Shown: one piece after another, positions 10,859 through 22,200 of the stretch
Layout: every line of letters begins with the position of its first letter
How positions within the stretch are numbered: the stretch's first letter is position 1
Source: Rotaria macrura
Taxonomy: Eukaryota; Rotifera; Eurotatoria; Philodinida; Philodinidae
NCBI GenBank assembly: GCA_900239685.1
Contig: OENT01000001.1
Location: 310,001-374,000 of the forward strand
Direction of reading: 5' to 3'
DNA length: 64,000 nucleotides
The notes under the pieces: generated by a model
Seen by the model: only the letters and a program-made list of their open reading frames with translations
Told to the model about the DNA's origin: nothing
The model's database searches: none
Translations under genes and position numbers: made by a program

Positions 10859-13803
10859 ATGATATTTCCATCAAAGTTTCCTCGTGAATTAGCAACAACA
10901 TCAAATGCAATAAATTTCAAAGATCCTCAAGTTCGTTCGTTACTCTTATCATTAGGTACACGAGCATTAGCTCTAGTCGGTTCCATGGTTTTTAGTTATC
11001 TATTAATACGTTACGCCATGAAACAACTTGATCCGACACATGAAGAAAAAAAACGTCAAAAAGAACTAGCTGAGATCATATCGAAGAAAATGAATTTACC
11101 AAGAGCTATTGTGAACAATTTCAATGAATATGAAATGTGTCTTTTGACAGATTTAGTTAATCCAAGTGATATAAAAATCACATGGCAAGATATTGGTGGT
11201 TTAGATAATATTATTGACAATCTTCGGCAAACAGTTATTTATCCACTACAACATCCAGAATTATTTAATCAATCGAAATTATTAACAACATCAAAAGGTG
11301 TTCTATTCTATGGACCACCAGGCTGTGGAAAAACAATGTTGGCTAAAGCCATCGCTAGAGAAGCAGGAGCTAATTTCATTAATCTACAAGTATGTATGAA
11401 AAGAAAAACTTATCGAATATTATTTTTCTACACATAATCATATATGTATATATATTTGTATGTGCGTGCCTTGTAAGAGTTATCATGTCAACATCTATCA
11501 CTGGGCAATCTCTTATAATTCTTGTGTAGCAAATGTGAAGAAAGTTTTGCAAGATTGAAGAATCCAAAGTGCATTCTATCAAGTGCAATTAAGATAGTTT
11601 ATCTAGAAATAATAATAATGTCTTTTCTAGTATTGCTTTTATGTATACTGTCGTAAAAACGATGAGGTCGATGGATAAATCGAGTTATTAAATGTGTTAG
11701 ATTATCAATAAGAATGATTAGAAAAAACAATAACACTTACGCTTAACAATGGAAAATAAAAACAACTTGTTTTCGATTGAAAACAACTAAAAATGTGTCG
11801 GAGAAGAAATAGGAGTACATTTTCATCGAGTAGTATTTATGAAGTGATGACGAGTCGAATGAAGTTTTCAACAGTTTTTACTATCCAATGTTGTTTTGGC
11901 TGCCCAATAGAGATAGTTGTCAATCGCACAATCAACTTTTCTATCTACAATAACACGATGACATGCATGAGTATTATTTTGTAGTCTATTCAATTTTCTT
12001 TAGACAACCATCAAGATTAGTTCTTGTAACATGTGTCAATCACTTGATAGCATCCTTTTCGAAATTACCTAACAATCAACGATTTATCATATGCTTGAGT
12101 TGAGTTACATGATAAAATTTCTCCACGTTCGATTATATCTCTCTCAAGTATATGAATGTTTGTCTCAATCATTTTCAATAGGATTCTGTTCGAATGATCG
12201 GTTGTCTTTGTTCTATAGATGTAGTCCAATGCGCCTAGTAGAAAAATTAATCTGTAAATTCAAAGTGTAATGCACCCACAGAATCTCGTTAATGTTACGT
12301 ATACTTTAAATGATAAAACAATTGAGAGAAGTAAGACATTAACGATATGCATATCTAGTTATATATATTTAATGTTAAGAACAAATTTAGAACGATGATC
12401 TATTATTTTGTTTAAACAAAAAGTGAAACGAATATTAGTGGTCACTAGTTAATCCACTTCACACAATTTGTCCTTATAAAAAACAGGTGGATGATGAACT
12501 AACAGTAGAAGTACCCCAATACTTTTATTTATATTTATTGGAACGTATGTTCGTTGATTTTTCATCTATGCATTTTAGTCGACATACATATGAGCTCAAA
12601 AATCTCTCATATTGTTGTAATTGAGAGAATCTTTGACAGACGAGAGAATTGATTTTAAAATATCGATTTGCTATACATTTCCTCTGTCTATTCACTTTTC
12701 TTATTTAATTAGGCTATCTGGTTAATTTCATCGTGTAAGAATCATCTCCCTTTCTGAGCTTTTATGACACACTTCGTTAATTCTTTTGTCTTTCTCTAGA
12801 ATTGCTTATTTAAAAGTCGCTTTCGTCACTAAAACTTAATTTCCCTAGAGACTAGTAACTAATGAATGTTGAAATAACAAATTTTCCTATCTATCGCAAA
12901 TTTTTCCATTACTCTGATATAAAAGCAGAATTGCAAATCTGTGACTTTTTGACTACTTTGAAATATACACAATTCCATAAGTTATGAGCAGATATATTTT
13001 ATCTAGAGAAGTTCTTTTTTTGTTTGTGCTTTCATCTTCTTAGATCTTACATGAGCATATGACGATGACAAAATTTTTATTTTCTATGTTTATGTTTTTT
13101 TTCGTCATTGAAGGTAACATCTTTGCTAGATAAATGGTATGGTGAATCGCAAAAACGTACAGCTGCTATATTTTCCTTAGCTAAGAAGCTACAGCCAACC
13201 ATTATTTTTATTGATGAAATTGATTCATTCATGCGTACACGTCAAAATGATGACCATGAATGTACACGAATGGTGCGTCAATTGAACAATTTCTTAATAA
13301 GAAAACAAAAATAAATAACTGCATAAAAAATTGTTTAGGTTAAAACACAATTTATGACATTATGGGATGGTCTGGAAACTGATGATAGTAATCCAACGTC
13401 AAATCGTGTACTTATCATAGGTGCAACGAATCGTGCACAAGATTTAGATGCTGCTATTTTGCGTCGAATGCCAACACGTTATCATATCCCATTACCCAAT
13501 CTAAATCAACGTATTAAAATATTTCAACTAATATTATCAGATGAACAACTTCACACAGATGTTAATTTTGAACAGTTAGCACAACAGACAACTAACTATA
13601 CTGGTAGTGATATCAATGAAATATGTCGACAAGCTGCTATGCAACGTATCGTTGAATTGTGCAATCAGACATCGACAATAAATGAAGAAGCTGCCTTATC
13701 ACAATTAAGATCTATTACACAAGCTGACTTTCTTGAAGCTCTCAGAAAAGTAAGAGATAGTCATCAAAGCAATCAATCACTCGATAAGATATTTCTCGAT
13801 TAA
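10859..13803 (+). CDS. ATAD1: ATAD1/Msp1-type membrane AAA ATPase
   Basis: Three exons (10859-11389, 13114-13272, 13339-13803) give 384 residues (human ATAD1 361). A membrane anchor spans ~33-51 ([20 protein letters not shown]). The AAA domain has Walker A GPPGCGKT at 152-159, Walker B IFIDE at 208-212, and the pore-loop region DKWYGES just after the first splice join. GATNR with RRMPTRYH supplies the sensor and arginine-finger region. The family extracts mislocalised tail-anchored proteins from the mitochondrial outer membrane and peroxisomes. In animals it also clears AMPA receptors; only the first role can be assumed here. Start choice: first Met in frame, which keeps the full membrane anchor. 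Intron 1 is unusually long (1724 bp). The 171-bp gap to SMARCB1 leaves little room for a promoter. AATAAA at 13892-13897 is the likely polyadenylation signal. Confidence 0.93.
11390..13113 (+). other. Long first intron of ATAD1
   Basis: The boundaries are GTATGT and a T-rich tract ending CATTGAAG. The 1.7 kb inside is AT-rich with no open frame that I can support on either strand. It is some 25 times longer than most introns here. Confidence 0.75.
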
Positions 13804-14645
13804 TGTTATTTAACTGTGTTTGTGCATGTTGCTTGGTTTATAAGTGTGTTTGTATGTTTCGGTGTGGTTTTTTTGCAGTAGAAGTTTTTCTAATAAAATC
13901 TCTCTTATATCTTTTCATAAATAGCATTTCACTTTCTATTTATTATTGGATTTGTAGATATTAAATTGAAATTATGCAAAATACATATAATTCATCGGCA
14001 AGAAATCGATGTTCATTATCGTCTTTAATATCAACTTATTAGATTATGATGAGTTCCATTTGTATCGTTTGATTATTTAACATGTAGAAAGAATCGAGCA
14101 TAAAGAATATTCATATTAAAATAGCACATGTTTCATCAATATTTAACAGAAAGATCATACAGAGTTGTAAATTCTTGATAGAATAACTCCTAGAGGTTTT
14201 CTTCAATTTTCATTTGGTTTTATCAGTAGTATAGACATAGTAGAAACACTTGGTTTTGCTATTGTTGATGGTTCTATCCGAAAATATATTTTAAGGAGAC
14301 GTGCAAGACATCAACGAAGTTCATTACTGTGATAAATGTATTTATTGTTTTGTTTCTTTTTTGTAGTGAAATCTCAAAGTTAATCTTTGAACAAATATTC
14401 TACATCTCAATAGAAGTATGATGTACAGAATGAAACAAGATCATTTCATGTCTCGTCAATAGATTGTACAAAGTTTCAGTAGTCATTTTTCTATTTCATA
14501 AAACAGCTACTAATATTCGACTTTTAACTAAGTGCCATAATCTTCTACCAATAAAGAATTTTCGTTAAATCTATAACTATGCATCAAGCATTATTTTTAT
14601 TTTATATTTAAGATTTTTTTTCACAAATTCTTTTTTCACTTAACT
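13804..14645. other. Intergenic between ATAD1 and methylglyoxal synthase
   Basis: Contains the ATAD1 3' UTR with AATAAA at 13892-13897. The rest is AT-rich and featureless. A T-rich tract (about 14590-14640) lies directly upstream of the methylglyoxal synthase start codon. Confidence 0.6.
13892..13897 (+). terminator. Polyadenylation signal AATAAA (ATAD1)
   Basis: Canonical hexamer 89 bases after the ATAD1 stop codon, followed by a T-rich stretch. Confidence 0.6.
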
Positions 14646-15131
14646 ATGTCGTCCGATACTGAATGTGAATTATTTGAAATCAGTCCACGAAAACGTATTG
14701 CTTTAGTTGCACATGATAATAAAAAAGCTGAACTGCTTGCATGGGTCGAACGAAATCGTGAGCAACTAATTAAACATGAACTTCATGCAACTGGTACAAC
14801 AGGATCGTTGATTGAATCCTTATTAGGCATTCCAGTTATCAGATATAGATCAGGTCCACTGGGTGGTGATCAACAACTTGGAGCTAAAATAGCTGATCAA
14901 TGTATCGATATACTTATTTTTATTGCTGATCCACTTGCAGCTCAACCGCATGATTCTGATGTTCGAGCATTAACACGTCTTGCAAGTGTTTGGAATATTC
15001 CAACAGCATCTAATATATCAACAGCTGATTTTATTTTTACATCTTCGTACATGGCTACGACATATATACGTAGTGTGCCAACATTTGATAGTTATTTAAA
15101 ACGCGAAATTAAAACAGATCTTAGTCATTAG
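14646..15131 (+). CDS. mgsA: Methylglyoxal synthase, bacterial type (MgsA-like)
   Basis: An uninterrupted 161-residue frame. MgsA converts dihydroxyacetone phosphate to methylglyoxal and phosphate, bypassing lower glycolysis when phosphate is short. The diagnostic blocks are VAHDNKK (22-27 region), ATGTTGSLI, SGPLGGDQQ (D75), FIADPL (D95), PHDSDVRAL (H102, D105) and WNIPTASN. Compared with E. coli numbering, H19, D20, D71, D91, H98 and D101 all have counterparts at a constant +4 offset, so the active site looks intact. Length is close to bacterial MgsA (~152), with a short N-terminal extension. There is no intron, while every other sizeable recognised gene around it is spliced. The enzyme is bacterial and not typical of animals, so horizontal acquisition is the likely explanation. 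Codon use and AT content match the neighbours, which argues for an old, adapted transfer rather than contamination. Confidence 0.94.
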   Translation: MSSDTECELFEISPRKRIALVAHDNKKAELLAWVERNREQLIKHELHATGTTGSLIESLLGIPVIRYRSGPLGGDQQLGAKIADQCIDILIFIADPLAAQPHDSDVRALTRLASVWNIPTASNISTADFIFTSSYMATTYIRSVPTFDSYLKREIKTDLSH

Positions 15132-17280
15132 GAGCATCTTCACTCTCAAAATAGAAAAGGTACGGAGGCACTGATCAAAATCTTAATATTATAGTGACAT
15201 TCGAAAAATCATCATTTAAAGTCAATGAATTTCGGTATTTTTTGGTACGTTTGCACGTTTTCTGACTAATCATAAGCTAATCTTGATGAACTCTTCATCA
15301 CGAACTATTTATTGACAAGAAAATAATGATGAAGTGTCTCATAAATGTCAACTGGAATTACACATCTACAAATTCAAGAAGTTTCTCATGCTATAGACCA
15401 TAGGCTCGAACATTAGTTATTGAAAAAAATCTTAAACTATTTCATATATAGCATATTTTCTTGTATCTCAGCTAGCACAAAAAAAATGTAGAACACTATG
15501 TATTAGTAGTCTATAATATTCATTCGTCCATAGTATATGCACTAGAATTTTTCGACATTGAATGAATGAAGTCAATAGAAAGGTGAAACATCTTACGCAT
15601 ACCATGATGCTTTACAAAATAGTAAAAACATATCTTAAAATTAATGTTTACCTTTGAAACAATAGGAGTCTGACACTGTCAATAGATATGTAAACAACCT
15701 CAAGGAAAAATCATTTCAAGTACATTTCGATGGCCTTCACTCAGACAATTTTCATCTCGAAGTAATTAAGACTAGTTTGCTTAAGGCTAAAATTATACAC
15801 GCACAATGCTATAGAAAAACGAGAGAAAGAAAAAGATTTCGTAGACTTTGCTTCTAATCATCTATGCTGCTTAAGTATACGATGTTGATCACGCATATGA
15901 ACTTCAAATTTATTCTTAATTGCTATTGAATAATGTAGTGTATTTATCATTCGATGTCACACACACTTGTCATAAATTCTCTAATTCTTCAACGAACGAA
16001 ATGCTCTTTTCAATAGAAGATTACGTGTGATAATGAACTTCAATCATACTGTTTACTTATCTATTGACAGTGTAAGCCTCATTTTACTCCGAAAGTAAAC
16101 TTTTCTTTTTACTATTTAATTAGGAATTAAGACGTATACAACATGACAGAAATTCATCTTGGCTTACATTGATTTCGAAAAATTCTAGTCAATTTTCTGT
16201 CAATAAATGAGCATTGTAGATTCTTGAGCTATGAACATCGTTCTTAATGTTGACTTAGTAAATAAAACATACATTTACATTTATATATATATATATATTA
16301 ATTTAAATAGCTCTCTTTCAACTGTTGATCATTACTCTTTTTTTGGTATGTTGTTTGAAAAAAGAATTTCTTTGACTTGAAGAAATATTATTCTAGTATA
16401 TATTTAAGAGACAACAAATCACGATTCTCTCGATAGAACGTAAGAACTAATGAAGCGTCGGTCAAGGTTAACTAAACTATGCAAGATCGGAGTACGATAG
16501 ACCTTCAGATTTGATGAAATTAGATGATGATCTTTCGAATGCAATTCAAAAGTTTTGATCAGCGTACCGTATATGAAGATGATTTTTAGTAGTCTCATGT
16601 AGTATTTGATGAAAAAATAATCTCGCGTCCATTTTCAGTTCAACTTTTATTCATGTAACATTATTCGAATTAGTATATTTTAATAAAAATAATATATATT
16701 TTAACAAGTCTAAAATAATAGATGTTAATTGATCAGTTATCATTGATTCAATCAAACAAATCAATTTATTTCCTGAATCAAAGCTACTAATCAAAAGAAA
16801 GCATTAATAATAAATTCTTCTAGTTGTCAACAGAGGGCTCTTCCTTTTGTCAAAGATAAATTTCCTGTAGAATAAAAGTCTACCATATATATACTTAAAC
16901 GAAATTCTTCTTTGAATAGCGACATCTAATACAGTATTTACTACCAAATATAAACTAAACAAGCTAACAAATATGTATACGATACTTCAAAATTTTGCAT
17001 ACGAGTAATTGTATCATGTTATGAATGTGCATACAAATCAATCTAATATAAACAATTCACATTGGTTGATATATTTCTCCAATGATCATCTGGAAAAGAA
17101 TTATTCTGCAACCAAATGACTAACAAATCTTAACTTATTTGTCTTTTTCTTCTTGCGTTCTGTATGGTTCTAAGCCATTCTATTTATCTTTGTTTACTGG
17201 ATCCGATGCAATATCCATAGATCAATTTATATTCAGAATTAGTTCTTCTCATTCATTTAATATTCAAAACATAAGCACAT
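15132..17280. other. Intergenic, AT-rich
   Basis: About 2.1 kb with no supportable gene. A short (TA)n run lies near 16283-16298. The final part is the presumed promoter and 5' UTR of CLASP. Confidence 0.5.
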
Positions 17281-19242
17281 ATGGCAGATACATCATCAGT
17301 AATAGAAACTAAAAGTCTTGATCAATTTTATCCAAGCGTTTTGTCAAAAGAACCAAGTGTTCGTCTAGAGTGTTTTTCTATGCTTGAAAATTATCTATCA
17401 GATGCAACTAATTCAATTGATTGTGAAGATCTATCAGGTTTTATTAATGGATTACTTAAATGGATTGAAGGCAGTAATTATCGAGTACGAATATCTGTCA
17501 ATTAAAACTTCGCATCAACAATGAAATATTTCATTTAGATTTCTTACAATGGTCTTCGAATAGTTGAATTATTAGTTGATAGATTAGACACAAATGAATT
17601 CGAATATTATATTGATTGTGGTATGTTTAAAACCATAAAAAGAAACTATTAGATCTAATATCTAAAACAAAAAATTTTTCTTCTGCATTTAGTTTCAATC
17701 GCAACAGTCGATCGATTGGGCGATGCAAAAGATCAAGTAAATTTCAAAAAAGAAAGACATTTTTAAAAAATCTATTTGATTTAGGTTCGAGAAGCAGCTA
17801 GTTGGCTTCTATTTAAATTAATGAAAAAATTTACTCCCCAAGTAGATCGTTTTTTGAATCGGTATATGTAGAAAAAAATGAACTCATTTTGTTGTTTTTT
17901 TCTCTTTTCTCTAGCGTATTTGGGATACAATACAACCTTTGTCCTTTGACAATAAACAATTTCGTATCAAAGAAGAAAGTCAACGATTACTGATGCGTAC
18001 ATTAAATGAGTATGTAATTTATAGTAAAAAATAGTTATTGAGACATACCCGATTAATGGATATTCTTATAAAAAAACAATGACGTTACTCGTCATTGCCA
18101 ACACGGAAACAACCGGTAGAACAAGTTTCCGAAGTGAAGAAACTCGGAAAAAAGAAAATTTTTTTCTTTATCTTATGACATTCAACTATTCACATAAAGC
18201 ACGTTGTCTTACACGATAATATTAGCTATCGTCGTTTTGAAGGTGTTTCCTTCTTTTTTTTCTGTCGCTACATGTGTATTAAGGTACTTAAGTTCTTTTT
18301 CATTATTATTGCACTACATGTTAGAGTTTTAACTGTGAGAAAAAGGGAACGACGGTGTTGCCTGCAAGAAATTGTTTCAGCGGTAAACAAATATATTTCT
18401 GTGTATCCGTTTTATTTGAGCACATACATAGAATCTACTGTGTTGCTATTCTCACTTCTTATTCTCTTCGACGCTTACAGACACTTTTCAATGTTGTCTA
18501 TGTCCTTCTGCCATCCATAATTCAAATGATGCTATGGTAGAAAGAAAACAGAAAGCACGAGAAAAAAAAGGAGGAAGAAACAAATGTACGAACAGCTGCC
18601 CAACGGTCAATGACCGTGAGTAGCAATGCGCGGCATGATCACTATATAGCAGAAGGAAAAAAGTCTATTCCTACTGTCTAATCGTACCCATATCAAGAGT
18701 GCAGACAAAAAAGTCTTTGTACGCGTCTTCTTGTTCTATTGTTTTTTTTCTTGTTGCCTCATTTTTTTCTTCTTCCTCGTACTGTTCGTCCTAAATACTA
18801 GACATAATACACAGTAACAATTAAAGATCATTCAATGGATGATAAAACACAAAACAACTAAAACTATGTTAACAAATCAATCGAAAACATATACAAATAA
18901 ATATCCGTGTATTACAGAGTAAGTTCATTAAAATCATATTATTATTATTGTCATCGAACTATTTACTGCATAAATAATTTTTTCCATATAAACAAAACTA
19001 ATAAGCTACATATAATGCAAGGAAAAAAAACGATTCGTAACACCCAACGATAGACATGTTGCATCAAAGAACAATTTTTAATCATTAATGATCCATTTTT
19101 ACGCTGACATTGTTTTTTCATTATACGTTTTTTGCTTTTTCAATCAATGAAAGTATTGTACATGGTAACTATAGGATACCTTGACTGCTATTTGTTCGCT
19201 CGAGCACGAAGATGTAACTCTATTCTATATATCCATATACGT

Positions 19243-19280
<38 letters not shown>

Positions 19281-22200
19281 TGAGGAAGACAACGTAATAT
19301 ACTATGAAGCATCGAGATAGGGATATATATATATATATATATATAATGATCGTTAGAGTATGTTGCGTAAGAAAAGAATGACATATCTCTCTCGCTAACG
19401 ATCACCATCACTATCGCCACTATCCATTTTTGTCTAAACGTGTGTTACTGTTGTTGTTGTCATCAAAGGGATTATAGATCTTTTCTTCTCGTATATATTG
19501 CTTTGTCATCGTTCTCATTGTGTCTATGTGTACTGAAGACTGTTAGTCAATCTATATAAGCAGGTGATTTCCCATTCAGTGTTGATAGTACTTGCGATCA
19601 ATAGACAATAAAAAAAAGGATTAGACTTTTGTATTAGTTACTCTATTGTCCAGTTGGAATGAGACGAACTTACTCAACACAGATTATCAATGATAGGTAT
19701 GTGAAATAAATGAAAACTACAATCGTATATTTTGCTTTTAGTTCATATGTAATTGTTGGCATGTGTAAATGCGAATCTTATGACGATTTGTTTTTGTTTC
19801 TTAGATTTGGTGCATCAACAATTCAATTGAATAAACTTGTTCCATTGATTTGTAAACTTGTGTCAGATTCGAACGGGGTTGTAAGTAGACCGAAATCATA
19901 GTTATTGATTTAGTTGTTAATCGATTTTCTTTTTCGCCATTTTCTTTTTGTTTACTTTAGGTTCGTCAACAAGCCATCGATACTCTCGTAGAAATTTATC
20001 GTCATGTCGGTGAAAAAGTTCGTGGTGATATAGCCAAGCGAGATATACCAGAAGCCAAGTAACTGAATATTATCCTTGTGCTTCTTTTTGTTATTCTTTC
20101 AATACATTATTCATTACTGTTAAGATTAAAGCAACTGTACGATAAATTCGATGACGTTGTTGCAAGCGGTCGCATGATTGCTAAAACTTCTGATTCAACA
20201 GATGGAAATGCTTCATCGTCTTTAGCCAACGGTAAGAAGCGAAGTTTTAATACGATTATAAATTACGGATACCATAAATGTGGGTCTGTCAAGACATTTA
20301 TGGTTTTTGTTTATCCACATTTGCACGTGTGTGTGTGTGTGTATGTACGTATATTTATATGCATCCCATTGTATTAAAATAAATTCTTCGTCGACGTCTC
20401 CCATCCGTTTTTTTTTCGTTCAAACACCTGATGTGTATGTGACAAAGAAAAAGGGAGAAAGTACGCGTAATATGTGCGTCAAGTGATGTTCGATCGATTT
20501 GAGTAGTAGTGTGAATAGGGGTGACCTGGGTGACTGGGGTCGTTCATTTTTTTTTCTATTTTTTTTCTTTTCCTTTGTCGTCAACGTCTTTTACTATTGC
20601 TGACCGTTAATCGAAATGGAAGATCATATTTGCATTGTATTAACTCACTCATCAGCTTCATTGAAGGTGTAAGGTGTATATATGTGTATATATATATATG
20701 TATGTATATGTATATGTATATGTTCATCACACAACGCAAGATATGAATGAAGATAAGTTGATTGTGATTCTCTGTGTGTGAGTAAAAAAACCTGAATACG
20801 AAAAAAAGGTGTTTGAGGGACACGTTCGTATATTCGTACAATATATGTGTGTACATACGTCTAACTGCATTACCATCCGACACCATCGTACTTGAGCGTC
20901 GCAGAGACTACGTTTTTTTTCTAACAGTACACAACACGAATACATAATTTCAAATTATTATGGATCCGTCCTTATTGGAACAATTTCTTGGTCCATCATC
21001 AACACAATTTCAATTACCGCCATTGACTGAAGACGAGAATGATGAGTTACTTCCATTAATGAATACTGGATTCCAACGGTTGAGTGACACGAGAAAATCA
21101 TTGCCAGGTAAAATTGTTCTATACAAGGTCTAACCCGTTTACTCATACATATTTATTAACCTGTTATGTATATGTATATATATATATATTTGTTTCAATT
21201 TCTTCCTCTTTCGTTTCGTATATTGAATGTTTAAATTTTTGTCCGCTCGACTATTTCTCTCGTATTTTTTCAATCAAACCAAGGAGTAATCGTTTTTTTT
21301 GAACTTATCAATTGATCGTTTTTTTCTTTTCGTGTTCGTACATTTATGTGTGTACGTTCGAAAATTTTTAACAACCCGAGGCAACGACAAACAGAAAAGG
21401 GATGGTGATGTATATATGTGTAGTTCTCATTGATATTTAAACTTTACATGCAATCATAAGAATAAAAACGAAGAGGACCGACATACGTCACATCCACAGA
21501 TGGTGCCTATTACAGACGTACCGTTTTTGGCTAGTAAACCTCGTAAGATTTCTTTTTTCTTTCTTTGCTATTTACTTATCTAATGGCATATTTTATCATG
21601 AATTGCTTAGAATATTGTTTAACAAACTGAAAATTTATTTTTAGCTCGTCCCAAACCGCCGTCATCCTCAACTACAATTAAATCTCGATTAAACTCTGAC
21701 AATAGTACATCATCCCGATCAAGACCAGCTGTTGGAATTCCAACCCGAAATATTCCCGTTTCCATATCTGCAGGTAAATAAATACAAAAACAATCATGGA
21801 TTTCAATTTTTGAATAATGTATAACATAACAAAAATAATGTACACTTGGGAATATGAATATAGATGACACAAATTCTCCTTCTCCTTCTCCTTCTTCTTC
21901 TTCTGCTATCATGGATCGTCGCTCACGTTCTTCATCGGGAATCCCACGTCCATATTCATCGACATTATCAGTTGGAGGTATTTTATTTTCTTGTTGTATC
22001 AGTGTCACCTATCGTGTATCATCATTAATCAATCTCAACTGCTGTTGTGCTGTCGTTTACATCTGCACCAGTCATTCCTCTTTTTTTTTTCCTTTATTCT
22101 TTTGCATTCTATGACATATATATCTATATATATATATATATATATATAAGCGTATTGAATGTGTATGTCTGTATGTTATTGTTTCACTAAGTCACATTAT

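Larger units (their letters stand above)
18010..19804 (+). other. Long CLASP intron 5
   Basis: A 1795-bp intron between the first TOG exons (donor GTATGT, acceptor TTTCTTAG). It holds two AT-dinucleotide tracts and an (AC)n tract, but no supportable gene. Open frames within it are simple-repeat artefacts. Confidence 0.75.

Noticed and set aside
17485..17496. Alternative donor (12 bases later) for CLASP exon 1
   Set aside because: Keeps frame but inserts four residues into the conserved helix; the earlier donor aligns without a gap.
19132..19420. Frames rich in Tyr-Ile repeats on both strands
   Set aside because: Translations of the AC and AT microsatellites in CLASP intron 5.
21619..22008. 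129-codon minus-strand frame with an acidic Glu/Gly run
   Set aside because: It is the antisense shadow of CLASP exons 10-11 (the Pro/Ser codons read backwards).
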